Assembly (NCBI GenBank): GCA_020080175.1
Contig: JAGHQL010000016.1
Span: 155,519 to 219,518 of the forward strand
Direction: 5' to 3'
From: Glutinoglossum americanum
Taxonomy: Eukaryota > Ascomycota > Geoglossomycetes > Geoglossales > Geoglossaceae
DNA length: 64,000 nucleotides
The notes under the pieces are model-generated. The model was given only the letters and a program-made list of their open reading frames with translations. It was not told the DNA's origin and searched no databases. This document shows positions 35,230-46,131 of the stretch, one piece after another (the first letter of the stretch is position 1; each line of letters starts with the position of its first letter). The translations under genes were made by a program, and so were the position numbers.

Positions 35230-35970
35230 GGTGAAAACGGCAGCAGTATAACGCCACTGGAACATTCGCTCGCATGAGATCACACCCAACGAACATGGCT
35301 GCAGCACAAACCCACTGGAAACTCCGGGTTATCCCTTCGTTCGACAGTTTTTGTTGTGCCAGCTTAAGATACACCCAATAGAACGAACGCGGCTGTAGCA
35401 CAACCATACTGCGAAACTCCAGGTTAACCCTTCGTTCGACAGTTTTTGTTGTGCGGCTCAAAATACACCCAATGGAACGAACGTGGCTGCAGTACAACCC
35501 CACTGCGAAATTCCAGGCTACCCCTTCGTTCGACAGCTGTTGTTGTGCCCGCCAAAATAAAATACGCTCAATGGAAAGAATGGGGCTGCGGCACAACCTC
35601 ACAACGAAACTCCAGATTATCCCTTCGTTCAACAGCTGTTGTTGTGCCCGCCCAATGATACGAACACGGCTGCGACACCGCCACCGGAAACTCCAGGTAA
35701 TCCCTTCGCTCAACAGTTGTTGTGCGCCGCCCAATGGTACGGGCATGGTTGTAATGCCACCACCGGAAACTCCAGGTAATCCCTTCGTTCAACGGTTGTT
35801 GTGCGCCGCCCAATGATACGGGCGTGGTTGCAATGCCACCACCGGAAACTCCAGGTTATCCCTTCGTTCAACGGTTGTTGTGCGCCGTCTAATGATACGG
35901 GCATGGTTGCAATACCACCACCGGAAACTCCAAGTTATCCCTTCTTTCAACGGTTGTTGTTTTGCCAGCC
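35230..35970. repeat. Minisatellite, about 7-8 units of 79-98 bp
   Basis: Direct repeats each starting with CCTTCGTTCRACRG and ending with GRAAMTCCAGGTTATC. Unit starts that I can anchor are 35338, 35429, 35523, 35621, 35702, 35781, 35860 and 35939 (partial), so lengths are 91, 94, 98, 81, 79, 79 and 79. A degraded copy precedes at about 35270. Inside each unit are AATGATACGRRCATGGTTGCAA-like and CACCACCGGAAACTCC-like segments. The three 79-bp units are near identical and the left ones more diverged, as expected if the array grows at its right end. It lies 350 bp downstream of the 1131-aa gene and shows no coding evidence. Confidence 0.9.
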
Positions 35971-36315
35971 GAGGCATCATTTTTTCATTTTTCTTTGTTC
36001 GGAGACGCCGGCCTATGTTTGCACGTATGTACGGCGGCGCTAGGGGCCATGTTTCGCTCGTTCGTTCGTTTGTTCGCAGGAAGTGAGAGGACAAAGAAGT
36101 TTCGGGAATGTAGGGGAAGATGGGAAGGCGCGCAGAGAAGTGAGACATGGTAAGGCAAACAGAGAGCTGACGTGCTTACTCTTGTGCGTCGTGGGTAGAA
36201 TTGGGTTTTGATGTCTCCTTAGATGTAGCGAGGCGAGAAGAAAAGAGTAGCCAGGCCAAGAAGGCGACATCTCAGTCTTCCTCCAATTCTAACGCTGAGA
36301 GGGAGTGGCAGCAAC

Positions 36316-39300
36316 CTAGAATGGCGGAACTCTATCGTCGACCATATTTAAAAGCCAGTACCGGAAGCGCTGTGCCCACTCAGGAGCAACCCCGCCGTTC
36401 AAAAACACCACAAAACGCCAAGGGTAGGGATCGTTACGGCGTTCCCAGGGACGACGATTCCTCGGTGGGTCGGTTCCGTACGCCTCGACCATCATAACGA
36501 TAAAAAAGATCGCCATGAAGATGAGGAAGAGGCGGGAGGCTACCCTACGGACGTTTCGGGCGGCTCTGGGGATGGCCGTCTTGGCGACAACAACTTCTGC
36601 AGCTTGTTGGGCTTCTTCTTCGGTAGTAGCGGGCGCACGAGTAACGACGCGGGGGCCGGCAAAGAACCTGTTGTAGAATCGCGTCACGGATTGGACCGGG
36701 TACAGCCAGGCAGGTTGGTGGCTGACTAAGACTGGCTTCTCGACGACTACGATTCTCTCCCTCTCGAAGAAGACGGGCTTTTCGATCACGACCGGCTTTT
36801 CGATGATCACTGGCTTCTCAAGGACGACAGGTTTCTCCGCGGAAACTGGCCTCTCGATGATTGCCGGCTTCTCAAGGATGACAGGTTCTTCCACGGCAAC
36901 TGGCTCCTCGATGATCACATCCTTTGTGATAGCCTGTGGTTCAACGTGTCCTGCTCTCATGGCCACTTCATAGACCTGCCTAATCATGCTGGACTGGTCG
37001 AGCATGAGGCCATGCAGTTCATCCTTGTCGGCAGCGTCAATTTCACCCTTCTTGGCCAGTTCCCTGAAGCGCATCGCGTCTTCGGCCGAGTCGAATACCG
37101 AGTCAGGGTGGTCGTGGTTATATTGGCGGACTAGGTCATCGTCGGAGAGACGCAGGCCGCCGCCAAGAAGAGAGGAGGTCGAGGTGACAATGTTACGGAG
37201 TCCCCAACGTTCAGGTTCCTTGGCCTTCATCTTGCCCTTGAACGTTTTGAGACTATCCTCTCTGGACAGAAGGATATCGAGAGGTATGGTCCCGTCACTA
37301 TTAACCCGACGAATCGTCTTCTTGGTCGGGTCAGCTTCTTTCCCTTCACCTTCCTTCAGGACTTTGCCGACGGTCTTGATCGACTCCAGCTCGTTCTCCT
37401 GGGACTCCACCTGTTTGTTGAGGCGATCGATCTCATGGACCAATACCGCTTTGTCGGTCCCATCGGCTGAGCTGCCCTCGGGAGACTCGGTATCTTTCCC
37501 GATCTTTCGCTTGAGGGTGGAGACCTTGCTTCTCAGGTCTTCGATCGTTATTGAGTCGTCTTTCAGCTGCGACTGCGTGCCGCCCACCTCTCCGCGCATC
37601 TCATCCAACTCTTTCTTCAGCCTAGCGATGGTATTCTCGTGCTTGCACACGGTATCGTCGGCTGAAGCGATTAGATTTTTGAGGTCGGTAATCTCCCGCT
37701 CGTCCAGGGCTTTCTCTCGCAAGAGCTCCGCCTTCTCTACTGCATTTGCAGTGATCTTCTGCTGGTTTTCTTCCAGCTCTTGTTCCTTCTGAGCGATCAG
37801 CTCCTTTTGGCTGTCGCTTTCTACCCCCAACTCCCGGATCTGCTCCTCCAGAGAGGCCTTCAATCTCTGCATCTGGTCCTGGACATCTTTCTTCCCCTTG
37901 TCCTCAGTCTCCTTCGATGCTTGGCGTTCGCGCTCTCGGTCTCTGAGCTCACCCAGCTCTATCTCTCGTGCCAAAGCTCGATCCCTCAGTCCATCGATCA
38001 ACGCGTTGTTCTTTTCGGACTCGGCCTTTGCGGTGGCGGTGACCTGTTGGATCTTGCTTTGTAGGAGTCGAACGTACTCCTTGAGCTGGGCCACTTCTCT
38101 GTCCTTGTCCGCCATCTCGGCACTTGGCTGCTCCAAATTGTCGCATCGAGCTTTCAACCCATCGAGTTGCTTGGCGTTGTTCTCTTGCTCCCCAGACAGC
38201 TGGCGGTCCTCGAGTTTCTTGTTTAGGCCAAGAATCCGCTTCTTGAGGGACTTTGGGAGGATAATTGGCCTCGCCGAGACTCGGGATGCCGCTGTTGCTG
38301 CTGGCACTTGAACTTGCGCTGGCGCTGGCGCTGAAGCTGACGCTGGAGCTGGAGTCTGACCTTCACCTTGGGTTGAAACTTGAGCTGGAACTGGAATTGT
38401 TCCGCCGGTGTTTGTGGCGGTGGCGGTGGTGTCGGCGGTGGTGTCGGCAGCGGCTGTTGACATGGCTCTTGAACTGGTCCCGTGACCAATTCCTTTGCCG
38501 AACCCCACAGAAACAGAACCGCCTACATCTGCACCAGGACCAACAGCTTGACCAATAGCTTGACCAGATTGGCTGGCGCTCGGGAAGAAGTGTCCGCTGC
38601 CGCTTTGAATGCCGTGAGCTGGCATGACGACAAACGGAGGTGGAGATGGAGTCGCTGCTCCACTGCTAGTAGCACTCGCACTGCTACTTCCGGCGGGCTC
38701 TTTGCCTTTGCGAGGCCCAAGTTTAGCACCGAACCTCTCTAGAAACTCGTAACCCATGCCATATGGCCTTGGCTCTGGGTGCGAAGGTGATCCTGCCGAA
38801 GCAGATGGCCACACTGCGTTGAACGTGAACTCACCTTCAGCCTTCAGACTGAACGGTGCCTTATCGGTCCCCCGCTCAGTCTTCCCCTCCGGCTTCTGTT
38901 CAGGCTCCTTCTCCTCCACCTTCCCTCCTTCAGGATCCTCGACTGGGCCTGGTTCGCCCTCGCCCGAGATGTCCTCTGTTAGAGGACTCTCGGTCGAGGC
39001 TTCCAGACCCTCCTCGGCTCCCTCCTCTCCTTTCGTTCTCTTCTTCTCCTCCTTCTGCTTATTCTCTCTTCTCCATTTCCTCAGCTTCCTAGCGGTTGGA
39101 ATTCTCCCCTTGGCATCTGTGACTGGTGTGGTCCCCTCGACCGGTGCGGTCCCCTCGGCCGGTGTGATCGCTTCGGCCGGTGTAGTCGCCTCAGCCGGTG
39201 TGATCACCTCGGCCGGTGCAGTCGCCTCAGCCGGTGTGATCACCTCGGCCGGTGCAGTTGCCTCAGCCGGTGTGATCACCTCGGCCGGTGCAGTCGCCTC

Positions 39301-39711
39301 AGCCGGTGTGATCACCTCGGCCGGTGCAGTCGCCTCAGCCGGTGTGATCACCTCGGCCGGTGCGGTCACGTCGGCCGATGTAGTTCCCTCAGCCGGCATG
39401 GTTTCCTCAGCTGATGTTGTCTCTGAGGTCGGCTCAGATGGACCCGAAATATCCTCAGCTGAGGTGTCCTCTGCCTGAGAACTCCAGGCTGAGGCTTCCA
39501 GGCCCGTCGTCGCTGCCTCCCCCTTTTTCTTCCCCTTGCCATTCCGTGCCCTCGAACGAGCACCCCCCCGCTTCTTCCAGCCGGGCTGGTTTCCAGTGAA
39601 CAGGCCGGCTACGGGGCTCGGGGTGGGTGTGGCGGTCGGAGGGGACGAGGCCTTCGGAGTGGCCGGTGTTACCATCTTGCCCTTGCCCTTTGCGTAGATC
39701 GATCGTTCCAT
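36316..39711 (-). CDS. Intronless 1131-aa repeat and coiled-coil protein with a C-terminal membrane anchor
   Basis: I do not recognise the family. Layout: basic N-terminus (MERSIYAKGKGKM; ARSRARNGKGKKKG), acidic-polar region, a 12-residue PAEVITPAEATA repeat (about residues 113-195), and a Lys/Glu-rich stretch. A Ser/Ala/Pro-rich segment with APAPAQVQV follows, then a long heptad-rich coiled coil (about 500-800). A globular patch (WGLRNIVTSTSSLLGGGLRL) comes next, then EKPVIIEKPVVIEKP repeats (about 932-995), and one hydrophobic helix (RLFLIFMAIFFIVMMVEAY, about 1058-1078). The 53-residue tail is Trp/Arg-rich and ends VDDRVPPF. It looks like a tail-anchored tether or nuclear-envelope/ER scaffold, but that is inference. 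The single open frame of 3.4 kb with ordered domain changes supports a real gene. Tandem DNA repeats lie on both sides. Confidence 0.75.
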   Translation of the reverse strand: MERSIYAKGKGKMVTPATPKASSPPTATPTPSPVAGLFTGNQPGWKKRGGARSRARNGKGKKKGEAATTGLEASAWSSQAEDTSAEDISGPSEPTSETTSAEETMPAEGTTSADVTAPAEVITPAEATAPAEVITPAEATAPAEVITPAEATAPAEVITPAEATAPAEVITPAEATTPAEAITPAEGTAPVEGTTPVTDAKGRIPTARKLRKWRRENKQKEEKKRTKGEEGAEEGLEASTESPLTEDISGEGEPGPVEDPEGGKVEEKEPEQKPEGKTERGTDKAPFSLKAEGEFTFNAVWPSASAGSPSHPEPRPYGMGYEFLERFGAKLGPRKGKEPAGSSSASATSSGAATPSPPPFVVMPAHGIQSGSGHFFPSASQSGQAIGQAVGPGADVGGSVSVGFGKGIGHGTSSRAMSTAAADTTADTTATATNTGGTIPVPAQVSTQGEGQTPAPASASAPAPAQVQVPAATAASRVSARPIILPKSLKKRILGLNKKLEDRQLSGEQENNAKQLDGLKARCDNLEQPSAEMADKDREVAQLKEYVRLLQSKIQQVTATAKAESEKNNALIDGLRDRALAREIELGELRDRERERQASKETEDKGKKDVQDQMQRLKASLEEQIRELGVESDSQKELIAQKEQELEENQQKITANAVEKAELLREKALDEREITDLKNLIASADDTVCKHENTIARLKKELDEMRGEVGGTQSQLKDDSITIEDLRSKVSTLKRKIGKDTESPEGSSADGTDKAVLVHEIDRLNKQVESQENELESIKTVGKVLKEGEGKEADPTKKTIRRVNSDGTIPLDILLSREDSLKTFKGKMKAKEPERWGLRNIVTSTSSLLGGGLRLSDDDLVRQYNHDHPDSVFDSAEDAMRFRELAKKGEIDAADKDELHGLMLDQSSMIRQVYEVAMRAGHVEPQAITKDVIIEEPVAVEEPVILEKPAIIERPVSAEKPVVLEKPVIIEKPVVIEKPVFFERERIVVVEKPVLVSHQPAWLYPVQSVTRFYNRFFAGPRVVTRAPATTEEEAQQAAEVVVAKTAIPRAARNVRRVASRLFLIFMAIFFIVMMVEAYGTDPPRNRRPWERRNDPYPWRFVVFLNGGVAPEWAQRFRYWLLNMVDDRVPPF
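36730..36918 (-). repeat. In-gene repeat encoding (V/I)(I/V)(I/L)EKP units
   Basis: About ten tandem coding units of 18-21 nt, reading PVVLEKP, PVIIEKP, PVVIEKP and variants, just before the membrane helix of the 1131-aa protein. Units vary at synonymous and conservative positions, so the array is older than the 12-residue repeat further upstream in the same gene. Confidence 0.75.
39130..39375 (-). repeat. In-gene 36-bp repeat encoding 12 residues
   Basis: Five almost perfect 36-bp copies (TCGGCCGGTGCAGTCGCCTC in the plus strand), with degraded flanking copies, encode the PAEVITPAEATA unit. One copy differs by a silent C-to-T change (GCAGTTGCC). Near identity points to recent expansion or copy-number change. 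Confidence 0.85.
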
Positions 39712-39939
39712 TTCTGACTTTATAATATCATCCGCTGGTTAGTATATATCTTTTGTTTTGATGCGATTATGGACGTGAGTATAAGTTATATAGTTTGCGT
39801 GTTAATGGTATATAGACATGAGGAGAGGTCGTATAGCTTGTGGTTCGATGGGATTATAGACGGGAAGAGGGGCGATGTGGAGGTTACGCTCAAGGAGGGG
39901 GAGAGAAAGGGAGATGATTGAATGTGTGGATGAAGAGTG

Positions 39940-40450
39940 AATCTAACTAACGATGCGCAGTGAATGTGTTGCGGGAATTATGTGGAAGTTGCTGATGAAG
40001 TGAATGCAACAAACAGTGCGCAGCGGATTTGTTGTGGGAAAAGGTGATGGGGAAATGCGTTCGGAGACAACAGGTTGGAAGTTGTGGACGAGATGAATCC
40101 AACTAACAACGTGCAGCAAGCTTATTATGAAAAATATGGTGAAGAGACCGCATCCAAAGAGAGATAGCAGATTGAGGTCGTGGATAAAAAGAGTCTACCT
40201 GATGATGCACTGCCAATCTGTTGTGGGGTGTGTATGATGAGAGATGAGGGATGAGGGATGATGTGGAGATTGAAGGTTGTGGGAGAAATGAATTTAACTA
40301 ACGGTGCGCAGCCAATTCGTTGTGGGGTTGTGTGCGATGAGAGATGAGAGATGAGAGATGAGAGATGAGAGATGATGTGGAGGCTCTGCTCAGGGAGTGA
40401 GGATTGAAGGTTGTGAGCAAAGTGAATCTAACTTACAAAGCGTTGTTTAC
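39940..40450. repeat. Degenerate 60-140-bp tandem repeat upstream of the 1131-aa gene
   Basis: Six diverged copies share GTGAATCTAACTAACGATGC followed by GCAG and a GTTGTGGG-like end. Copies are near 39940, 39998, 40090, 40188, 40285 and 40423. Spacing is irregular (58-138 bp) because of internal GAGATGA expansions. Wording differs from the 35-kb minisatellite. Confidence 0.6.
40336..40376. repeat. (GAGATGA)n microsatellite
   Basis: About five to six copies of a seven-base GAGATGA unit inside one unit of the larger degenerate repeat. Confidence 0.85.
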
Positions 40451-41839
40451 TTTGGAAAATGGATAGCAGATTGCTAAGGTTGCTGAGATGGATTCAAATC
40501 TACAAGTTGAGATAAACAAGAGCTGTGTTGCCGGTGGAGTGCTGGTGGAGTGCTAGTGTGATGGTTGCTGGAACGAAGGCGAAATATGTGATGAACAAGA
40601 AAGTTTGTGGGAGAAAGGGTGAAAGTTCAAGTTGGCGCTAGTTAGATTGGGTGACTGGTTTTCTTTGTTCTATTGACACGCCATGTTCACCGTTGAGGGC
40701 AATAACCTCTCAGCCACACCATTTCTTTGTCTTTAACAGCTTCCCATTCAGTCATTGGCTTGATTGTTTCTATCAAGCCACCTCGGCATTTGTTTCCCCC
40801 AGTCTCAATATGCCAACGTTACAGACAATGGCGCCGGTTTGGTTGCCTCTCTCAAGCTATACATCTATTCCTACCCACTCTTCCGCCTCTAGTTTGAGAG
40901 TCGAATAGTGAGAACAGATTGTGTCTGTTCCCATCAATTGGCCGTGAGCCTGTTTGCCGTCCGTCTTCGTCCCCAATGGATCAGCTCTGTGGACAAGAAC
41001 TGTGGGCCATGTGCCATTCTCGAGTCTCATTTCCTATCACTCTCAGCTATTGGGTTAAGAGTGCAATGGGAAGTATGTACCTCGCGCTACGCTCAACAGA
41101 TCAACTCTACTAACAATAACTACGTGTGGATATCCAAGTCGTATATCTATTACTGCCACCATGAGCTCGATCATTGGGATAGAGAGCGTGTTACAGTTTC
41201 TTGCAACACAATGACAACACTATCTTTGCTAGAGGGATAGATAAACATGAGATGGCACTGCTCAGGCTTCTATGTACATGTATATACGTGCATATACATA
41301 TATAGACTACTCAGTCAGGGGTATTCCGAGCAAGACAAGAGCACCGGGTATATTTATTCTATAATATAGAGGGGAATAGGTCTTTTTGTATGCAAAGCAT
41401 ATTTTTATGTATGTACATACAGCACAAACACTCGTAGATTAGATATCTCTAATGCAGCCGGAAGCACCTCACGGATAAGAGCACCAAAAGGAGCTTGAAA
41501 GGATTCTTCTAATATTGTTGCGTTGCTAGGCTCTCTCTGCCAGGCATAGGTACCTGCCCCATACCCGTAAGCTTGGACCGTCTTTTCCCACTTGTCGCGT
41601 CTGGCATGCGGAGGGATCGGCGTCGTTCGCGGTAGTTATGCCTAACCGTAGGCAACTCCTAATCGATGACCACCCTCCGTTGAACCTCCCACGACGTATA
41701 TACGAATATTATAACATATATAATATTCATTCCTGACAGATGACGATCTCTTAGCAACTGCGGGCAAGCTTTAGCTAGGCTCCCACACTCCGCACTTCCC
41801 TATCGCTCACGATTGCGATATTACCGCTCATCGCCTGCC

Positions 41840-44800
41840 ATGTTCAGCCTCTCTTCCCTCGTCCAGAAAGCACAATCCCTCATCGATCCCTCCCTCTCAC
41901 CAGGATCTCCTTCCCCCTCTGATAGGAAGCCCTCCAAATCTAGTCTCTTCCGCCACCAGTTCAGGCTACCCGACTCTCAATCTCCCCTTCAGGAGATCAC
42001 CGCCGAGCTCACAGTCTCTCCACAACACACCACGCAGCAGCCAAGATATACTCAAGGTGACCGTGAGAAAGACCGTGATGGAGAGCGTGGGAGTCACTAC
42101 ATCGGCAAATTGCACCTCAGCGAGAGCTTCATGTGCTTTTCCACACAACCTAGCAGCTTCTTGCAGTCAGCCAGTATCAGCACCTCCAGCTCTTTCACTG
42201 GTCAGACTCACGGCGCGGGGCCAGCAGGAAATGGCTTCACCATACCGCTTTGCGCCATAAGGCGAGTTGAGAGACTCCACAGTCAGAGCTACATGTTTGC
42301 TTTGGCTATCACGACGTGGAACGGGTCGAATTCTGCTTCGGATGGGCTGAGTACAGGGCAACAGAAGCTTACAATTCAATTAGCGGGAAGCAGGCAAGCA
42401 TGCGAGAGATTTTGTGATGGGTTGAAGAGAGGTTTAAGGGAGGGTGTTGGCGATGTTGGGAAGATGAGGAAGGTTGTAGCTGAGTGCTATTCCGAGTTCT
42501 TACGCTCGGGGGAGGGCAAGAGGGGTATGGCCTCTACCAGAGATGGGAAGCAAGGCGGGCGGAATGAGGGTAAGGGCAGAGATCCGCCAGATGCGGGACT
42601 CGGCATGGTCTTTAGATATCCCGGTGACGCGAGGAAATTGAGAGATCGGAGTAAAATGAGATTGTGGGACGAATATTTAAGAGGTTAGTTTGATGGCGAA
42701 AAAAAGGGGAACGAGATGCAGGGACTATTTAAGCCCACTAATTTGACCTCAGATAACGGACGAAATCTGACTTTGGTAAGGCAGCCCACCTTCCACAAGT
42801 TGATCCGTGTCGGTCTACCAAATCGCCTGCGCGGCGAGATCTGGGAACTCACATCCGGATCGCTATATCTACGCCTCCAGTCACCCACCCTGTACACAGA
42901 TACGCTATCAAAATATTCTGGGGGACAGTCACTGGCCATCGACGAGATTGAGAAGGACTTGAATCGGAGTCTACCGGAATATCCAGGATTCCAGAGTGAA
43001 GAAGGTATCGGGAGACTACGTAGAGTGCTTGTAGCGTACAGCTGGACGAACGAGGAAGTCGGTTACTGTCAGGCCATGAATATCGTCGTCGCCGCACTCC
43101 TTATGTACGGTTTTTTTTCAGCGTTTTCCCAGTCACAGCTTATCTCAAACTAACGAACCGTAGATATATGTCCGAATCCCAAGCTTTCTTCCTCCTTTCT
43201 GTTCTCTGTGATCGGCTTCTTCCGGGCTATTACTCAACAACCATGTACGGCACGCTTCTAGACCAGCGAGTATTTGAATCCCTCGTCGAGAAGACCATGC
43301 CAGTCCTCTGGGATCATCTAGTAAAGTCCGACGTTCAACTCTCGGTGGTATCTCTGCCATGGTTTCTATCTCTGTATATCAACTCCATGCCTCTGGTGTT
43401 TGCTTTCCGCGTCCTTGACGTTTTTTTTCTCGAAGGCCCAAAGGTTCTTTTCCAAGTTGGCCTTGCTATCCTGAGAATTAATGGGGAAGACCTGTTGGAC
43501 GCAGCTGATGATGGGGCTTTCATCTCAATCCTAAAGTCGTACTTTGCGCGGTTAGACGAATCTGCGCACCCCAGATCGGAAAACGAGAAGCTCAGAGCCG
43601 TGACGAGATTTCAGGAGCTTATGGTAGTCGCCTTCAAGGAGTTTGCTGGTATCACCCAGAACACTATCTCCGAGCAAAGGGCAAGGCACAAAGATGCGGT
43701 ACTCGAAAACATAGAGAACTTCGCGAAGAGAACGTCGATAAGAAATCTAGGTCCGGACAGTAAGCGCTTGAGCGTGGAAGATTTGGGCACTCTATACGAC
43801 AGATTCTATGGCGTTTTGTACGAGAGACAGCAGCGGATGCAGATGATTCGGGAGGAAAACGAAAGAAAAGCCAGGAATGGCCGAGTAAGGGTCACGGAGC
43901 TCGTGACGGGAAGCGCAGGAAATGAGAGCGTAGAGAAAGGCAGGGTAGGGTTAGGGCCCAGCCCCACACTGATGGATTACGGTGGCTTTAGAGAGTTTCT
44001 AGCTGGCATGGCAAAGTGGGCGATCACGGACTCTCCAAGCTCTCCTCTGAGAGATCCTCAATCGGAGAAAGAGAATCACTCCTATTTCGGCAACTCAGTG
44101 AGGAGCCGGACCAACGCTATCTCTCCCTGGGGAGCAGGTAACCCCGAGCCGGCAGACCACGAGTTTATGCAGCGGCTATTTCGTCGCTGGGACACAGATA
44201 AGGTTTCTGCTCTCAGTCTCCAGAATGTAGTCACCGGTATGGCGCACGTCAAGGGCAACCGAGATATCATGAGCAGCATCAGCTATTTTTTTGAACTCTA
44301 CGATGATGACGGCGACGGAAAGGTTGACCGAGAAGGCATATTGAGGCTATCTGAGGCGCTTCTCTTCTTGTCGCGGCGCGGGCTTGAGGGCTCGCTCACA
44401 CCATCAACTTCAATAAGCGGGCTCCCTGAGGCCGATAACATTGGCTCTCTAGAAGGCGATAAGAGAGTCAACAACGATGAGAAATTCTTGAATAGCGTTA
44501 GCGCGTTCATACGGCGTTGTTTCGAGTACGCGGACCCCGACCATCCACAAAATCGGGATGTGCATCCAAAGAAGGGGTTGGGGGAGCCTGCAACGGAGGG
44601 TCGCAAGGCTGCTGGAACTGGGGGCGATGGAGAAGATCCCCCGGATCTCGGTATCAGCACCGCAAGGCCGGCTCAGTCATCCTCGCCCTTGACGAGAAAT
44701 AGTGAAAGGAAGATCGCCCGGCTTCCTTCTGGGCCGAGCCCCAAAGATTTCGATCACAATGAGGGTAGGGGCCCACGTAAATTCTCCAAAGCTGAAACCG

Positions 44801-45486
44801 AGTCCGCCAACCTCGCCCTCGACCCAGCAAACCCACTCCACATAACCCTTCCGACTTTCCGCATGGTCATCCTTGCCGACGAGCTCTTGGAGCGATTCTT
44901 CGAGTCGGCATTCCCTGCATCCTTCCGCTTGTCTGATCAGACAAGCGCACTCGCCAGCCTTACGGCTTCAACAAGCCTGACAACGTTCTCTAGTCTTGGC
45001 TTCGGCAAAGCGTCACCTTCAGGCGCCCCGAGCACCATGATACCATCCGTTTCGATACCTGCTCCCGCTGCCGCTCCGGCGCCTGGAGCAAAGGGCCTTC
45101 GTGGCGTTCTTGACAACATTGTCAGCGACGGCATGCGAGTGGCAAACGAGGTCAAGCGAAGGATGGATGAAGCACAGCGAGATATGGAGAAAAATGCGTT
45201 AGGACGACCGCAAGGTGATGACGACGATGACGACGACGATGAGGGCGAGGGGAGGGGACACGAGTCCGAGGGAAGAAGCGTGCGAGACGGCGATAGAGAT
45301 CTGCTAGGAGGTGTCGAGGCTGAGGTTGGATCGCTGAAGGAAAGGACGAACCAGGACGGTGAAAGCGATCAGCTGGGAGGCCTGAGTCCGAGCACAGGAC
45401 TTCGAATTGACATTGGACGGGAATCAGACCGCAGAAAGAGAAGCGCCAGTTCGGCTACCGAGAAGATCATCGAGTTTGAGCGGTAG
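41840..45486 (+). CDS. GRAM-TBC-EF-hand RabGAP (Gyp2/MDR1 type)
   Basis: Rab GTPase-activating protein acting in endosome/Golgi traffic. Exons 41840-42683, 42753-43104 and 43164-45486 give 1172 aa. A GRAM-like region (about 95-200) has [19 protein letters not shown] domain (about 290-510): [20 protein letters not shown], the arginine finger in [15 protein letters not shown] and the glutamine finger in [15 protein letters not shown]. Splicing at donor GTACGG restores [15 protein letters not shown]. An EF-hand follows ([13 protein letters not shown], about 775); its loop has Gly, not Glu, at position 12. A possible degenerate partner loop precedes ([11 protein letters not shown]). The C-terminal third is disordered with an acidic run ([12 protein letters not shown]). 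Start Met is [12 protein letters not shown]; a Met nine codons upstream is also in frame. Confidence 0.92.
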
Positions 45487-45519
45487 CCCAGACCGACAGC
45501 GTCGCCGGTACTAACTACT

Positions 45520-45602
45520 ATACTATACCGCTAACATACTGCTACTATACCGCTACTATACTGCTGCTATACTGCTGCTATACTGCTGCTATACCGCTAC
45601 TC
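45520..45602. repeat. (CTACTATACYG)n-type microsatellite
   Basis: About seven imperfect copies of a 10-12-base unit (TGCTGCTATAC / CGCTACTATAC) right after the RabGAP stop codon, within its likely 3' UTR. Confidence 0.8.
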
Positions 45603-45696
45603 CTGTGGGAGCGGATGGAAGTGGTACGTTCTCGTGCCGGGCTAGGCCAGGAATCGTCCGTCCATCTGCGACGAGGGGAAGTGGGAGAGAGGAGAG

Positions 45697-45731
45697 AGGA
45701 GGAGGAGGAGGAGGAGGAGGAGGAGGAGGAA
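45697..45731. repeat. (GGA)n microsatellite
   Basis: About eleven uninterrupted GGA triplets on the plus strand, followed by purine-rich sequence. Confidence 0.9.
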
Positions 45732-46085
45732 GGAAAGGAAGGAGAGAACAAATAAAGACCTAGAGACGTTTGGCGGTCTTACCCTTTGGGGTTTCCCCCA
45801 GACGGAGCATTCTTTCATCGTCGCCCGCACTCTTACGCCCCACCCGGAGATTATTTTTCCGACGCATGTATTTTTTATTTTTTATTTTTTTATTTTTTTA
45901 TTTCTCTCTCGCGTGTGAGAGTGCAAAGACGCTGAAATGCTAGAGATGGATGGGTTGGTGTGGGTGGAAGATCTTTGTATGTTTGGTCCCACAGCGAAAT
46001 ATTTTCTCAACCAGGGAGGGGGGGAAGGGGGGGGCACGGTGTCGATCTTGTAACTGCGAATTAAAAAGAATGGAATTCAAAAATA

Positions 46086-46131
46086 TTTCAAGACTACATT
46101 TTCTTTTTTTTTTCTTTTTTTCTTTTTTTTT
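46086..46131. repeat. Interrupted poly-T tract
   Basis: T-runs of 7 to 9 bases broken by single C residues. This is the first of several similar tracts up to about 46717. Confidence 0.85.

Larger units (their letters stand above)
39712..41839. other. Intergenic, repeat-bearing upstream region
   Basis: About 2.1 kb between divergent genes. The part next to the 1131-aa gene holds degenerate repeats (listed separately); the part next to the RabGAP gene has AT-rich runs (41270-41420; TATATAATATTC near 41718). Small frames at 40651-41240 show no family features. Confidence 0.5.

Noticed and set aside
35230-35970. Possible CRISPR-like or coding repeat array
   Set aside because: Units are 79-98 bp with no short conserved repeat plus unique spacers, the genome is eukaryotic, and translations in all frames are repeat-driven without codon-like bias. 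It is a minisatellite.
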